Source: Micrococcus endophyticus (lineage in GTDB: Bacteria; Actinomycetota; Actinomycetes; Actinomycetales; Micrococcaceae). From it: 64,000 nt of DNA. Positions 45,790 through 53,302 of this stretch are shown here, piece after piece; position 1 is the stretch's first letter; every line of letters starts with the position of its first letter. The position numbers were made by a program, and so were the translations under genes. The notes below the pieces were generated by a model that saw nothing but the letters and a program-made list of their open reading frames with translations, made no database searches and had not been told where the DNA came from. The DNA lies in the NCBI RefSeq assembly GCF_014205115.1, contig NZ_JACHMW010000001.1, forward strand, positions 1,302,001 through 1,366,000, given 5' to 3'.

Positions 45790-45814
45790 GCGTGGAGGAT
45801 CTGACTCTCGTCAG

Positions 45815-45852
45815 CTCCCCCGACTGGACTCGAACCAGTAACCCTTCGGTTA
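45815..45852 (-). other. 3' part of a tRNA gene (tRNA-Asn-like), candidate attachment site
   Basis: On the minus strand the sequence holds the end of an anticodon arm (TAACCGAA), variable loop GGGTT, a perfect T arm (ACTGG-TTCGAGT-CCAGT), and acceptor strand CGGGGGA plus discriminator G. The sequence 5' of this (AGTAACC, CAAACTC) does not fold with it, so acceptor, D arm and anticodon are missing. The T arm and the TTAACC-type loop resemble actinobacterial tRNA-Asn(GUU). With a tyrosine recombinase gene 460 bases away, this is best read as the displaced 3' end of a tRNA target: the left attachment site of an integrated element. Confidence 0.7.
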
Positions 45853-45974
45853 CTTGTCCCCCAAACTCATTAACGACACAGTGAAGTGGACCATCGCCCT
45901 CACGCTCGTCTTAACGCGTCCGCGCGGGCGCACAGTCTGAACGGACCAGTCACTCCGCACTAGGAAGGCCCGCC

Positions 45975-46199
45975 ATGTGGTTCCTGATCGCCCTCGCAGT
46001 CATGGCCGTGATCGGCTTCATCCTCCGCCCCATCAGCTCGCTCCTCGCGATGGCCAAGTTCATTGCGTTCGCCGTCGCCGCAGTCGCCGGCTTCGCCTGG
46101 TACATGGGTGGCCCCGCAGACCTATACGCCGGTCCCACCATTCTCGGGGCGCTGGCCTGGATCGGCCTCATGTTCGTCCCGCAGCCACGCTTCGGTTGA
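45975..46199 (+). CDS. Small two- to three-helix membrane protein
   Basis: A 74-residue hydrophobic protein (MWFLIALAVMAVIGFILRP, then FIAFAVAAVAGFAWYMGG, then ILGALAWIGLMFVPQPRFG). AGGAAGG stands in front of the ATG at a good distance, and a terminator with a T-tract follows. It is the first gene of the element. No family is recognised. Small membrane proteins at this place may act in exclusion or stability, but nothing here proves it. Confidence 0.6.
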   Translation: MWFLIALAVMAVIGFILRPISSLLAMAKFIAFAVAAVAGFAWYMGGPADLYAGPTILGALAWIGLMFVPQPRFG

Positions 46200-46224
46200 G
46201 TCCTGCACAACGTCCGACGACGCC

Positions 46225-46250
46225 GGGACCGCCCACAACTGGGCGGTCCC
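46225..46250 (+). terminator. Terminator after the small membrane protein gene
   Basis: GGGACCGCCC-ACAACT-GGGCGGTCCC followed by TCCCTTTTTG: a perfect 10-base stem with a T-tract, unusual for this genome's GC content. Confidence 0.85.
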
Positions 46251-46314
46251 TCCCTTTTTGCCCACGCCACCTCTGCCAAGATCACTGCACCCGGTCCGAT
46301 GGCAGGAGGCACCC

Positions 46315-47172
46315 ATGTCGAAGCAACGTCACACTACGGCCGACGTGGCGGCGTTCGAGTCCTGGCTCAGCGTGTTCAGACGGCCACAGACCGTCAATAA
46401 CCGCGTGCATTACGCCACCCGCCTCGAGACGTGGGCCACGGCTCACGGCTGCACACCCTGGACGCTCGACACGACCCAGATCAGCGCGTGGCTGACCACG
46501 GTCGGAAAGTCCCCGGCGACCCGCAAGAACGCTCTCGACGCGATCCGGGCCTTTTACCGGTGGGGGCAACATGCAGGGCGAGTGACCGGCGACCCGACCG
46601 CAGGACTCCCCCACATCCGTGTGCCCCGCGGCCTACCGCGTCCCACACCAGACCACGTCCTCCGTAGCGCCGTCGCCCGATGCACTCGCCCCACCGACAT
46701 CCTCATGCTCCTACTCGGCTCCCTCGGCGGGCTCCGCGTGGGCGAGATGGCCATCCTGCGTGGAGAAGACATCAACGACGGCACCATCCGGGTCACCGGC
46801 AAAGGCGGCCACATCCGCCATGTCCCCGTCCACCCGATCCTGGCCGAAGCCCTCCAACTCGTACCCTCACACGGCTGGCTGTTCCCCTCTGACCGCAACC
46901 CCAGCGGCCACTACCTCCCCAACTCCATCGCTCAACGCATCAACGACCTCCTAGAAGAGGGCTGGTCCGCACACACCCTGCGCCACCGCTTCGCTACGCA
47001 CGTCTACTCCGCTTCCCTCGACATCCTTGCCCTGCGCGATCTCCTGGGCCACGCCGACGTCTCAACGACGATGGTCTACACCCGGGTCGCCGCCGCCAAG
47101 CTCGCCCGCGACGTCGCCGCGATTAGCACGCTTCCCGCCGTGGCCGACCGCATCCACGCGCTCGCCTCCTAG
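46315..47172 (+). CDS. Tyrosine recombinase/integrase (XerC/D-like)
   Basis: A 285-residue tyrosine recombinase. The N-terminal SAM-like domain reads VAAFESWLSVFRRPQTVNNRVHYATRLETWATAHG. The catalytic domain has the first Arg in GSLGGLRVGEMAILRGEDI, Lys in TGKGGHIRHVPVHP, HxxR in AHTLRHRFATHVY, the second His in DLLGHADVSTTMVYTRV and the nucleophile Tyr in that last motif. It probably integrates the element at the tRNA fragment 460 bases to the left. The ATG at 46315 has GCAGGAGGC in front. Small phage-type integrases and Xer homologues have this same size; the nearby tRNA 3' end favours an integrase. Confidence 0.88.
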   Translation: MSKQRHTTADVAAFESWLSVFRRPQTVNNRVHYATRLETWATAHGCTPWTLDTTQISAWLTTVGKSPATRKNALDAIRAFYRWGQHAGRVTGDPTAGLPHIRVPRGLPRPTPDHVLRSAVARCTRPTDILMLLLGSLGGLRVGEMAILRGEDINDGTIRVTGKGGHIRHVPVHPILAEALQLVPSHGWLFPSDRNPSGHYLPNSIAQRINDLLEEGWSAHTLRHRFATHVYSASLDILALRDLLGHADVSTTMVYTRVAAAKLARDVAAISTLPAVADRIHALAS

Positions 47173-47242
47173 CCGACGGACACACCACCGCCGCCGCCCC
47201 CCGCGAACCTCGTTCGACCACACCGTCCGACGAAGGATCATC

Positions 47243-47731
47243 ATGGCGATCAAGACCAAGCTCCCCATCGAGTTCAGCTGCGGCCACACCGAGACCGTGG
47301 ACCTCGCCCGCGTCCCCGCTGGCCGACGCAAGGCTCACGCCTTCGGTCTGGGCAAGAACCGCGTCTGCACCTCGTGCTTCCGCAAGAAGAGCTCTGAAGA
47401 CCTCGAGCTGCAGAACCGGCAGACACTCCTGGACGCCGACCAGTTCGCGCAAGAACACAACCTGCCCGACCTCACCGGCTCGGACAAGCAGGTCAACTGG
47501 GCCACCCGCGTGCGCTACCAGGTGCTCTCCGACGTCCTGGACTCCGATGAGACCCCGGACCAGCAGACCACCGACGTCCTGGCGGCCGCCCAGGCACTGA
47601 CCCGCGCCGGATGGTGGCTGGACAACGCCACGGACAAGGACCTCACCGTCGAGGACATCTGCGAGCTGATCCTCACCGCCGACGAGTCCAGCAACGCCGC
47701 TGACCGCATCGAGACCGAGAACCCGTTCTGA
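47243..47731 (+). CDS. Hypothetical protein with Cys motif (zinc ribbon-like)
   Basis: A 162-residue protein that I do not recognise. The N-terminal part has four potential metal ligands: FSCGHTETVDL, then RVCTSCFRKKS, a CxH plus CxxC pattern. The remainder is acidic and helical (LQNRQTLLDADQFAQEHNLPDL; VRYQVLSDVLDSDETPDQQTT; TVEDICELILTADESSNAADRIETENPF). RBS GAAGGA ahead of the ATG. It is followed at once by a glutaredoxin-like gene, and the two are probably co-transcribed. Confidence 0.6.
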   Translation: MAIKTKLPIEFSCGHTETVDLARVPAGRRKAHAFGLGKNRVCTSCFRKKSSEDLELQNRQTLLDADQFAQEHNLPDLTGSDKQVNWATRVRYQVLSDVLDSDETPDQQTTDVLAAAQALTRAGWWLDNATDKDLTVEDICELILTADESSNAADRIETENPF

Positions 47732-47745
47732 TGCAGGAGGACACC

Positions 47746-48036
47746 ATGACCACCCCCATCACCCTCTACGGCCAACCGCACTGCGATCCCTGCCGCCTGG
47801 CCCGGAAGGTGCTCGACCGCGCACAGGTCCCGTACACCTACGTCGACCTCTCCACACGACCCGACCTCGTGGATGCGTTCCGGCAGGCCGGCAAGCTGCA
47901 GACCCCGATCCTGCAAACCCCGACCACGACCACCAGCGGATTCAACCCCGACGCCTACACCCGAGCCGTGGCCGAGGCCCGCGCCCTGGAGTCCGCGACC
48001 GCCCCGAGCCCAGCCGTCGCCGGACCCAGCCTCTAG
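47746..48036 (+). CDS. Glutaredoxin-like protein (NrdH type)
   Basis: A 96-residue thioredoxin-fold protein with the active site QPHCDPCRLARKVLDRAQVPYTYVDL (CDPC, where NrdH/Grx have CPxC, CVQC or CMQC). The later cis-Pro site reads LQTPILQTP. It could be a plasmid-encoded redoxin for ribonucleotide reductase or another thiol role. AGGAGG seven bases ahead selects the ATG at 47746 over one at 47731. A hairpin terminator follows. Confidence 0.72.
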   Translation: MTTPITLYGQPHCDPCRLARKVLDRAQVPYTYVDLSTRPDLVDAFRQAGKLQTPILQTPTTTTSGFNPDAYTRAVAEARALESATAPSPAVAGPSL

Positions 48037-48064
48037 GTACCGACCGACCAGCGACGACGCAGCC

Positions 48065-48094
48065 AAGGCCCCCAACCGCCCGGGTGGGGGCCTT
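48065..48094 (+). terminator. Terminator after the glutaredoxin-like gene
   Basis: AAGGCCCCCAACC pairs with GGGTGGGGGCCTT around a short loop, ending CCTTGCTC. 29 bases after the stop. Confidence 0.6.
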
Positions 48095-48192
48095 GCTCAT
48101 GCTCAGCCCTGCCACACACCCCCACCCCCTGCACGCGAATCCAGGACGACCCCAGACAAGACGCGGCCACCCCGGCCACCTTCCAGGAGGAC

Positions 48193-49557
48193 ATGACCAT
48201 GAGCACCACCCTGCATCTGACCGGACAGGTCATCCTGACCGACTCCACCGGCACCCGCCTGCCGGCCACCGACCTGGCCACCGCCCTGGACACCGTGACC
48301 ACCTCCCGGAGCGGCCACACCCCCACCATTGCGGTCACGGACGCCTACAAGGCCCTGCCGGTGGACCCGGCCACCTTCACCGTCCACGAGGACGGGCAGC
48401 TCACGCCCGCCCCGGACACCACGGCCCGGCCCGCCTACACGCTCTCCTACACCGCCTTCACCCTGACCGACCCCACTGGTGTCGCCTCGCCCGTGCAGCC
48501 CTCGGCCCTGGCCACCATCGGCCAGTCCGCCGCCGACCGGCTCGGCCACGAGGTCACGATCACCTCCGACCTGCCCGGCATCACCGACCAGCACTTCACC
48601 CCCACCGCGCCCAAGACCCCCGCGGCCCCGGTCTCGACCGCCGAGACGTTCGCCACCCGCACCCGCCCCGAGCGCCGCCGCAAGGCCCCGGCGCGCGAAG
48701 GCTGGCGCGGCGCACTCAACGAGGCTTTCGGTTGGCGCCTGGCCCCTTCCGCCGACGAGCAGCACGCCCGCGAGCTGATCACCACCGTTCAGCGCGGACT
48801 GCCCGGGCACCGCACCGCCGTCGTCGTGAACATCAAGGGCGGCGCGTCCAAGACCACGGCCACCTACCTGCTCTCGGCCACTCTCGGCCGCGTCCGTGGC
48901 GGCACCGTCCTGGCCTGGGACAACAACGAGAACGCAGGCAACCTGGCCGACCGGGCCATGCCGGCCTCCCACCACCACACCGCCCTGGACCTGCTGGCCA
49001 ACATCGACCAGTTCCGCACCCCCGAGCACGTCGACAAGCTCACCGGCTACGTCCGCGCTCAGGGCGATAACCGCTTCCACGTCCTGGCCTCCCAGGACCA
49101 CGCAGGCGACCGCGAGGTCATCGACGCAGACGCCTTCCGTCAGATGCACGCCGTCCTGCGCCAGCACTACAACCTGGCCATCGTGGACACCGGCAACGCC
49201 TCCACCGCCGCCACCTGGCAGGCAGCCGTGGACGTGGCCGACACCGTCGTCGTGGCCATCACGAACAAGGAGGACGCCGCCCGCCGCGCCTTCGTGACCA
49301 TCGACGCCCTGCGCAAGGCCGGCCACGCCGACAAGCTCTCCCGCTCCATCGCGCTGATCACCCAGCCAGCCGAAGCCTCCACCGAACGTTTGGACAAGGT
49401 CCGCGAGCTGCTGGCCCAGCACGTCGCCGCCGTCATCGTCATCCCCTTCGACCCCGCTCTGGACGAGGGCGACGAGATCGACTGGGACCGCCTGCACAAG
49501 AAGACCCGCCGCGCCTACCTCGAGGCCACCGCCGCCCTCATCGAGGGGCTGGCGTGA
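48193..49557 (+). CDS. ParA/MinD-like ATPase with N-terminal extension
   Basis: A 454-residue P-loop ATPase. Residues 1-195 are a low-similarity region rich in Thr/Ala. The ATPase begins with VVVNIKGGASKTTATYLLSATLGR, a deviant Walker A (KGGxxKTT) as in ParA/MinD. The switch segment is GTVLAWDNNENAGNLADRA (DNNExxG in place of DxDPQG), and later LAIVDTGNAST and VVVAITNKEDAARRAF. There is no ParB neighbour and no obvious centromere repeats, so partition is unproven; related ATPases in actinobacterial conjugative elements lie with transfer genes. Here it is fused by overlap (GTGA) with a wall-hydrolase gene. RBS CCAGGAGG. Confidence 0.78.
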   Translation: MTMSTTLHLTGQVILTDSTGTRLPATDLATALDTVTTSRSGHTPTIAVTDAYKALPVDPATFTVHEDGQLTPAPDTTARPAYTLSYTAFTLTDPTGVASPVQPSALATIGQSAADRLGHEVTITSDLPGITDQHFTPTAPKTPAAPVSTAETFATRTRPERRRKAPAREGWRGALNEAFGWRLAPSADEQHARELITTVQRGLPGHRTAVVVNIKGGASKTTATYLLSATLGRVRGGTVLAWDNNENAGNLADRAMPASHHHTALDLLANIDQFRTPEHVDKLTGYVRAQGDNRFHVLASQDHAGDREVIDADAFRQMHAVLRQHYNLAIVDTGNASTAATWQAAVDVADTVVVAITNKEDAARRAFVTIDALRKAGHADKLSRSIALITQPAEASTERLDKVRELLAQHVAAVIVIPFDPALDEGDEIDWDRLHKKTRRAYLEATAALIEGLA

Positions 49558-50660
49558 AGCGCGCAGGACTGGCCCTCGTTGTCCTGTTCCTGCTGATCCT
49601 GGGCGCGGCCCTCGTCATGCTCCCGTTCGTGGCCGCGGCGAGCTTCCAAGCCTCCAAGACCACACAGACCGGCGGCGGTATCGCGGAAATCTGCGCCGCC
49701 GGCGAAGCCGGTGAAGCCCAGATCCCCGAGGAGTACCGCGAGGACGTGGCCAAGGCCGCCCAGGTCTCCGGCTTCAGCCAGGAACTCATCGCCTCCCAGA
49801 TCTTCCAGGAGTCCACCTGGGACCCCTCCGCCACCTCCCCCTCCGGGGCGCGTGGGCTGGCCCAGTTCAAGGACAACACCTGGCCCGATTTCGGCGAGGG
49901 AGGCGACCCCTACAACGGCCGCGACTCCATTGCAGCCCAGGCCCGGTTCCTGAAGTGGCTCAAGGACCGCTACACCGACCTCGCCAACGGCGACGAGGAA
50001 GAGCTGGTCAAGATGGTGCTGTCCGGCTACCGGCTCGGCTTCACCGTCGTCGAGGACGCCGGAGGCGTGCCCGACCACCCCGACGCCACCGCCTACTGGA
50101 CCGAAATCCTGGCCCGCACCGCGATCTACACCACCGAGTGCAAGCCCGTCGTCGGCGGCGATGATGTCGTCGTCGCCGGTGACTGGACCCATCCCCTGCC
50201 CGGTTCGTACTTCACTTCCGGCTTCGGCTACCGCGGCTGCGTCGCAGGTGTGGGCTGCGACGACTTCATCGCCAACCACAACGCCCTGGACTTCGCCAAC
50301 CCGGCAGGCTCCCCAGGCACCGTGGTCGCAGCCACCGCCATGACCGTCACCGGCATCAACAGCGACCCCGCCTCTGGCATGTACGTCGAAGGCGTCCAGG
50401 ACGAAGCCCCCCACTACACGCTCAAGTACCTTCACTGCGCCGCCGGCTCTATCCGCGTCTCCGAGGGGGAAGCCGTGCCCGCAGGCAAGGCCCTGTGCAC
50501 CGAGGGCAACACCGGCCTGGACGGCATGAAGCCCCACCTGCACTTCCAGATCAACGCCCCCAACGGCGGCGCCCCGATTGACCCCCGCCCCATCCTCGAA
50601 GCCAACGGCGTGGCCGTCTGCCCACCCGGCCGTGACGTCACCGACGCCTGCGCGTCCTAA
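49554..50660 (+). CDS. Bifunctional wall hydrolase: lytic transglycosylase plus M23 peptidase
   Basis: A 368-residue membrane-anchored protein. One N-terminal helix (LALVVLFLLILGAALVMLPFVAAA) leads to a lysozyme-like transglycosylase domain: FSQELIASQIFQESTWDPSATSPSGARGLAQFKDNTW with the catalytic Glu in QESTWDP and GLAQF. After a linker comes an M23 domain (FTSGFGYRGC, NHNALDFANPAGSPG as HxxxD-type motif, YTLKYLHC, and HLHFQINAPNGGAPIDP as HxH). This combination is typical of conjugation systems of Gram-positive bacteria (Tn916 Orf14, TcpG-like), which open the thick wall for the transfer channel. It overlaps the ParA-like gene and is followed by a probable membrane partner. Confidence 0.88.
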   Translation: MKRAGLALVVLFLLILGAALVMLPFVAAASFQASKTTQTGGGIAEICAAGEAGEAQIPEEYREDVAKAAQVSGFSQELIASQIFQESTWDPSATSPSGARGLAQFKDNTWPDFGEGGDPYNGRDSIAAQARFLKWLKDRYTDLANGDEEELVKMVLSGYRLGFTVVEDAGGVPDHPDATAYWTEILARTAIYTTECKPVVGGDDVVVAGDWTHPLPGSYFTSGFGYRGCVAGVGCDDFIANHNALDFANPAGSPGTVVAATAMTVTGINSDPASGMYVEGVQDEAPHYTLKYLHCAAGSIRVSEGEAVPAGKALCTEGNTGLDGMKPHLHFQINAPNGGAPIDPRPILEANGVAVCPPGRDVTDACAS

Positions 50661-50675
50661 CCCGAAAGGCACCCG

Positions 50676-51269
50676 ATGAACCGCCAACGTCTCATGGCCC
50701 TGACCAGCCTGACCCTGCTGTGCGTGGCTGCCCTGGCCGGTGCTCTGCTGCTCTGGACCTTCACCCGCCCTGCGGCGACACCCGAGGGCCAAGCCGCCGC
50801 AGCTACCACCCCAGCCCCGGCCTCGGCCTCGATGAGCACGACCACCCCCACGCCCACGGCTGGACCCCTGAGCTACGCGCCCGCCAACAAGGCCGAAGAA
50901 GTCGCCGTCGAGGCCGCGCGCATCATGACCACCTGGAAGCCGGCCGAGGACCTGGACGAGTCCGCGTCGGCCCCGCGCGCGGCGCACCTGATGACCCCAG
51001 CGCGAGCCAAGAAGATCCTCGTCTCCGATCGCGGGACCTCCACCCCGGAGTGGATCGCCGCAGCCGAAGGGAACTGGACCAGCGAACCGAACGTGACCAT
51101 CGTCCCCGACAGCGACCCGAACGCGATCTACGTCAACGTCACCTGGACCTGGCGCGAACCGGGGGGCAAGACCCACGACGGCCACACCCGCCGTATGTTC
51201 GTCTTCCAGATGACCGACGACAAGAAGAATCCACAGATCAGCGACTACACCTGGCAGAACCTGTTCTGA
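50676..51269 (+). CDS. Membrane-anchored extracytoplasmic protein, unknown
   Basis: A 197-residue protein with one N-terminal helix (LMALTSLTLLCVAALAGALLLW), a Pro/Thr/Ala-rich stalk, and a C-terminal globular domain (AARIMTTWKPAEDLDES; LMTPARAKKILVSDRGTSTPEW; PDSDPNAIYVNVTWTWREPGGKTHDGHTRRMFVFQM). The layout is that of VirB8/TcpC-like transfer proteins or other small stalked domains; I cannot confirm homology. It follows the wall hydrolase by 15 bases with AAAGG in front, and a terminator ends the unit. Confidence 0.6.
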   Translation: MNRQRLMALTSLTLLCVAALAGALLLWTFTRPAATPEGQAAAATTPAPASASMSTTTPTPTAGPLSYAPANKAEEVAVEAARIMTTWKPAEDLDESASAPRAAHLMTPARAKKILVSDRGTSTPEWIAAAEGNWTSEPNVTIVPDSDPNAIYVNVTWTWREPGGKTHDGHTRRMFVFQMTDDKKNPQISDYTWQNLF

Positions 51270-51325
51270 CCGATACGCTGAACCCGCGCTGTCGCAGGCC
51301 CACCCCCCTCCGGGCCTCCCGCGAA

Positions 51326-51363
51326 GGCCCCTCCAGCCCATCCCGTTTCAGGCTGGAGGGGCC
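51326..51363 (+). terminator. Terminator of the ParA-hydrolase operon
   Basis: GGCCCCTCCAGCC and its exact complement, loop of 12, then GCCCTTTGTT. Confidence 0.8.
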
Positions 51364-51411
51364 GCCCTTTGTTCAGATGTGCCTGCAACATGCCTCATGA
51401 ACCCATCACCT

Positions 51412-51511
51412 GTGGGGGCCTACGCGGCCCCCACACCCCCGCGGCAGGGCGGGCGCCCTGCACGGCCACGGGTGAGCACCGGCTCCGCTAGCGCTCCGCC
51501 GGCGCTCACCC
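51412..51511. repeat. Three adjacent hairpins in a gene-free stretch
   Basis: Inside a 457-base gap (51270-51726): GTGGGGGCC-TACGC-GGCCCCCAC (51412-51434), GCAGGGC-GGGC-GCCCTGC (51444-51461), and GGGTGAGC...GCTCACCC (51470-51511, with inner CCGG/CCGG). The first is perfect. The stretch holds no gene. Such a chain of structures may be an origin of replication or transfer, or a single-strand promoter. Confidence 0.6.
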
Positions 51512-51726
51512 CAGGGGACCGAGGCCCGGCCCGCCTGTGCAAGACGGAGACGTTGGCACCATGCGTGCCCCGCTCACCTTCGGAGGTGGTCACCAGACCC
51601 CCGGTTCCGTTCTCGCGCGAGAGCAGGTAGCCCGTGCACGAGTTCCGCCCCTTGCGCTGTCCACCGCACACCCCAAGATCAAGACCACGACGCCGCGCCC
51701 GCGTCCCCCGTCGAGCTGGAGCCAGC

Positions 51727-52352
51727 ATGAGCCGCCCCCACTCCGTCCCTCCGCTTCCCGTCCTGCCCGGGGCCACGGCCCCAGTGTCTGCATGGGACGG
51801 CGTCCGCGTCCTCCTGTGGACCCTGCGCGGCTACCGCTACACGGTCCAGAAGAACCCCGACCCAGCAGCGCGCCGGTACGCACGCACCGTCCTGCTCGTC
51901 ATCACGGTCCCCCTGCTCGTGCTCCCCGTCGCCGTCGCAGCCGTCCTGCACCCGCCCGGCACGCCCCTGTTGTTCCTCGCCACCCTCGCGCAGTACGCGC
52001 TCCTTGCCCTGATCCTGCTGGCCTCGCTCCACCGCCGCTCGTACCGCACCTACATCAGCACCGACCGTCGCGCCGCCCTGACCGTCCGGACGACCCCTGC
52101 CGGCTGGCACGTCGAGTCGTTCTTCACGGCCACCCCCGGTACAGGTGCCGCAGCCCCCCTGTGTGGCACCACGTCATCCCTGCCCTGCTCGACGCCGCCG
52201 ACGCCCAGCAGGTCACAGTCACCGCCACAGCCATGAACGCCACCGTGGCCGCGCACTACGTCTCCCGAGTTCCCGACCTCCACCCGAGGCCCACGCAGCG
52301 TCCCGGCCCCCGCGTCCACCTGATCCGCCGCCCCCAGCCGATCCGTCGCTGA
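51727..52352 (+). pseudogene. Integral membrane protein gene, frameshifted near its 3' end
   Basis: The frame starts MSRPHSVPPLPVLPGATAPV and has two close membrane helices (TVLLVITVPLLVLPVAVAAVL and LLFLATLAQYALLALILLASL). After GWHVESFFTATPGTGAAAPL the reading frame is lost at 52160-52164, where CTGTGTGG looks like a two-base TG duplication. The shifted frame continues sensibly as WHHVIPALLDAADAQQVTVTATAMNATVAAHYVSRVPD and ends at 52352. Without the shift the protein stops at 52236 with unrelated residues. A sequencing error cannot be excluded. Function unknown; it precedes the relaxase operon. Confidence 0.6.
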
Positions 52353-52469
52353 ACCTCCATGGCGCAGGCCCCGCGCAGGCCAGCACTCCAGGTGCAGGGG
52401 AGACCTGCACCCCAGGGGAGCACCGCGCACAGCGCAGAGCCCCCCTGCAAAAGACCGTTCACACCTCTG

Positions 52470-52568
52470 GCACCAAGGTGCACTACCGTCAGGATTTCCT
52501 GACACACGCGCCAGATGGGCGCGGGCGAACCTCGGGCATGACTGCCCCCTCCGCGCCAGATGGGCGCG
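52470..52568. promoter_or_regulatory. Palindrome cluster at the start of the relaxase operon (operator or oriT candidate)
   Basis: Four inverted repeats in 99 bases: GCACC-AA-GGTGC (52470-52481), GTCAGGA-TT-TCCTGAC (52488-52503), and CGCGCC-AGAT-GGGCGCG twice (52507-52523 and 52552-52568, identical 17-mers 45 bases apart). The cluster covers the start of the next gene (ATG 52538). It could be the operator of the zinc-motif protein or part of the origin of transfer. Confidence 0.55.
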
Positions 52569-53302
52569 CACACGCCAGCCGCAAGAGCGCGTCCGCGCGC
52601 TCGTGCGAGCAATGCGCCGGCACGCTCCCCGCCGGGTCCTCACCGCGGCGTCGCTACTGCTCCGGGGCGTGCCGCGAGGCAGCGTCCTATGCACGGAAGA
52701 CCGGGACACCACCTCACCCGGCGGTCGGCTACGCTCACCAGCTCCGGGCCGAGCTCGTGTCCGCCGAGACCCGGATCGGTCAGCTGACCGGACAGGTCCG
52801 GCGCAAGACCGACCAGGTCCGGCAGCTGGCCAAGCTCTTGGCCGCCGAGCGCCGGTCAGCGGACAAGGCCATCCGTGACCAGGCCGCGCGGACCGTGGCC
52901 GTCCGCGCGGACAAGGCCGCGCTGGCCGGTCAGCTGGCCGACCTGCGCCGGTCATGGACACATCGGCCACCGGCCACCGCCGTGGCCACGGCCGTGGCCA
53001 CCGAGGCGGACATGGCCGAGCTGGCCAGGCTCCGTGTGTCCGTGGCCAGGCTCCGCCAGGACAACGAGTCGTTGTCCGCCCAGCTGCGCGAGCTGTCCGC
53101 CGCCGCCGAGGTGGCCGCGACCGAGCGCCGCCAGCTCCAGGGGATTGTCCGGCAGTGGGACACCCTCTGCCGCCGCCTGGCCAAGTCCGTGACCGGCCAG
53201 ACGGTCACGGCCACGGATAAGCGCATCCTGGCCACGCACGCCCGCTTCCGGTCAGCGGTCAGCGCCGCTGGCCGGACAACCACCAAGGGAGGCCGGCCAT
53301 GA
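52538..53302 (+). CDS. Zinc-motif coiled-coil protein, probable relaxase accessory protein
   Basis: A 254-residue protein. Near the N terminus it has a small Cys cluster: SCEQCAGTLPAGSSPRRRYCSGACREAA (CxxC...CxxxC), the type found in actinobacterial DNA-binding fragments. Then comes a long coiled coil (about residues 80-220, with LRAELVSAETRIGQLTGQVRRKTDQVRQLAKLLAAE, and later LARLRVSVARLRQDNESLSAQLRELSAAAEV). Its stop overlaps the relaxase start by four bases. By position and form it probably binds DNA near oriT, like KfrA or TraK/MobC-type helpers; homology was not confirmed. The start is uncertain: the frame is open upstream and a GTG at 52479 is also possible. Confidence 0.6.
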   Translation: MTAPSAPDGRAHASRKSASARSCEQCAGTLPAGSSPRRRYCSGACREAASYARKTGTPPHPAVGYAHQLRAELVSAETRIGQLTGQVRRKTDQVRQLAKLLAAERRSADKAIRDQAARTVAVRADKAALAGQLADLRRSWTHRPPATAVATAVATEADMAELARLRVSVARLRQDNESLSAQLRELSAAAEVAATERRQLQGIVRQWDTLCRRLAKSVTGQTVTATDKRILATHARFRSAVSAAGRTTTKGGRP

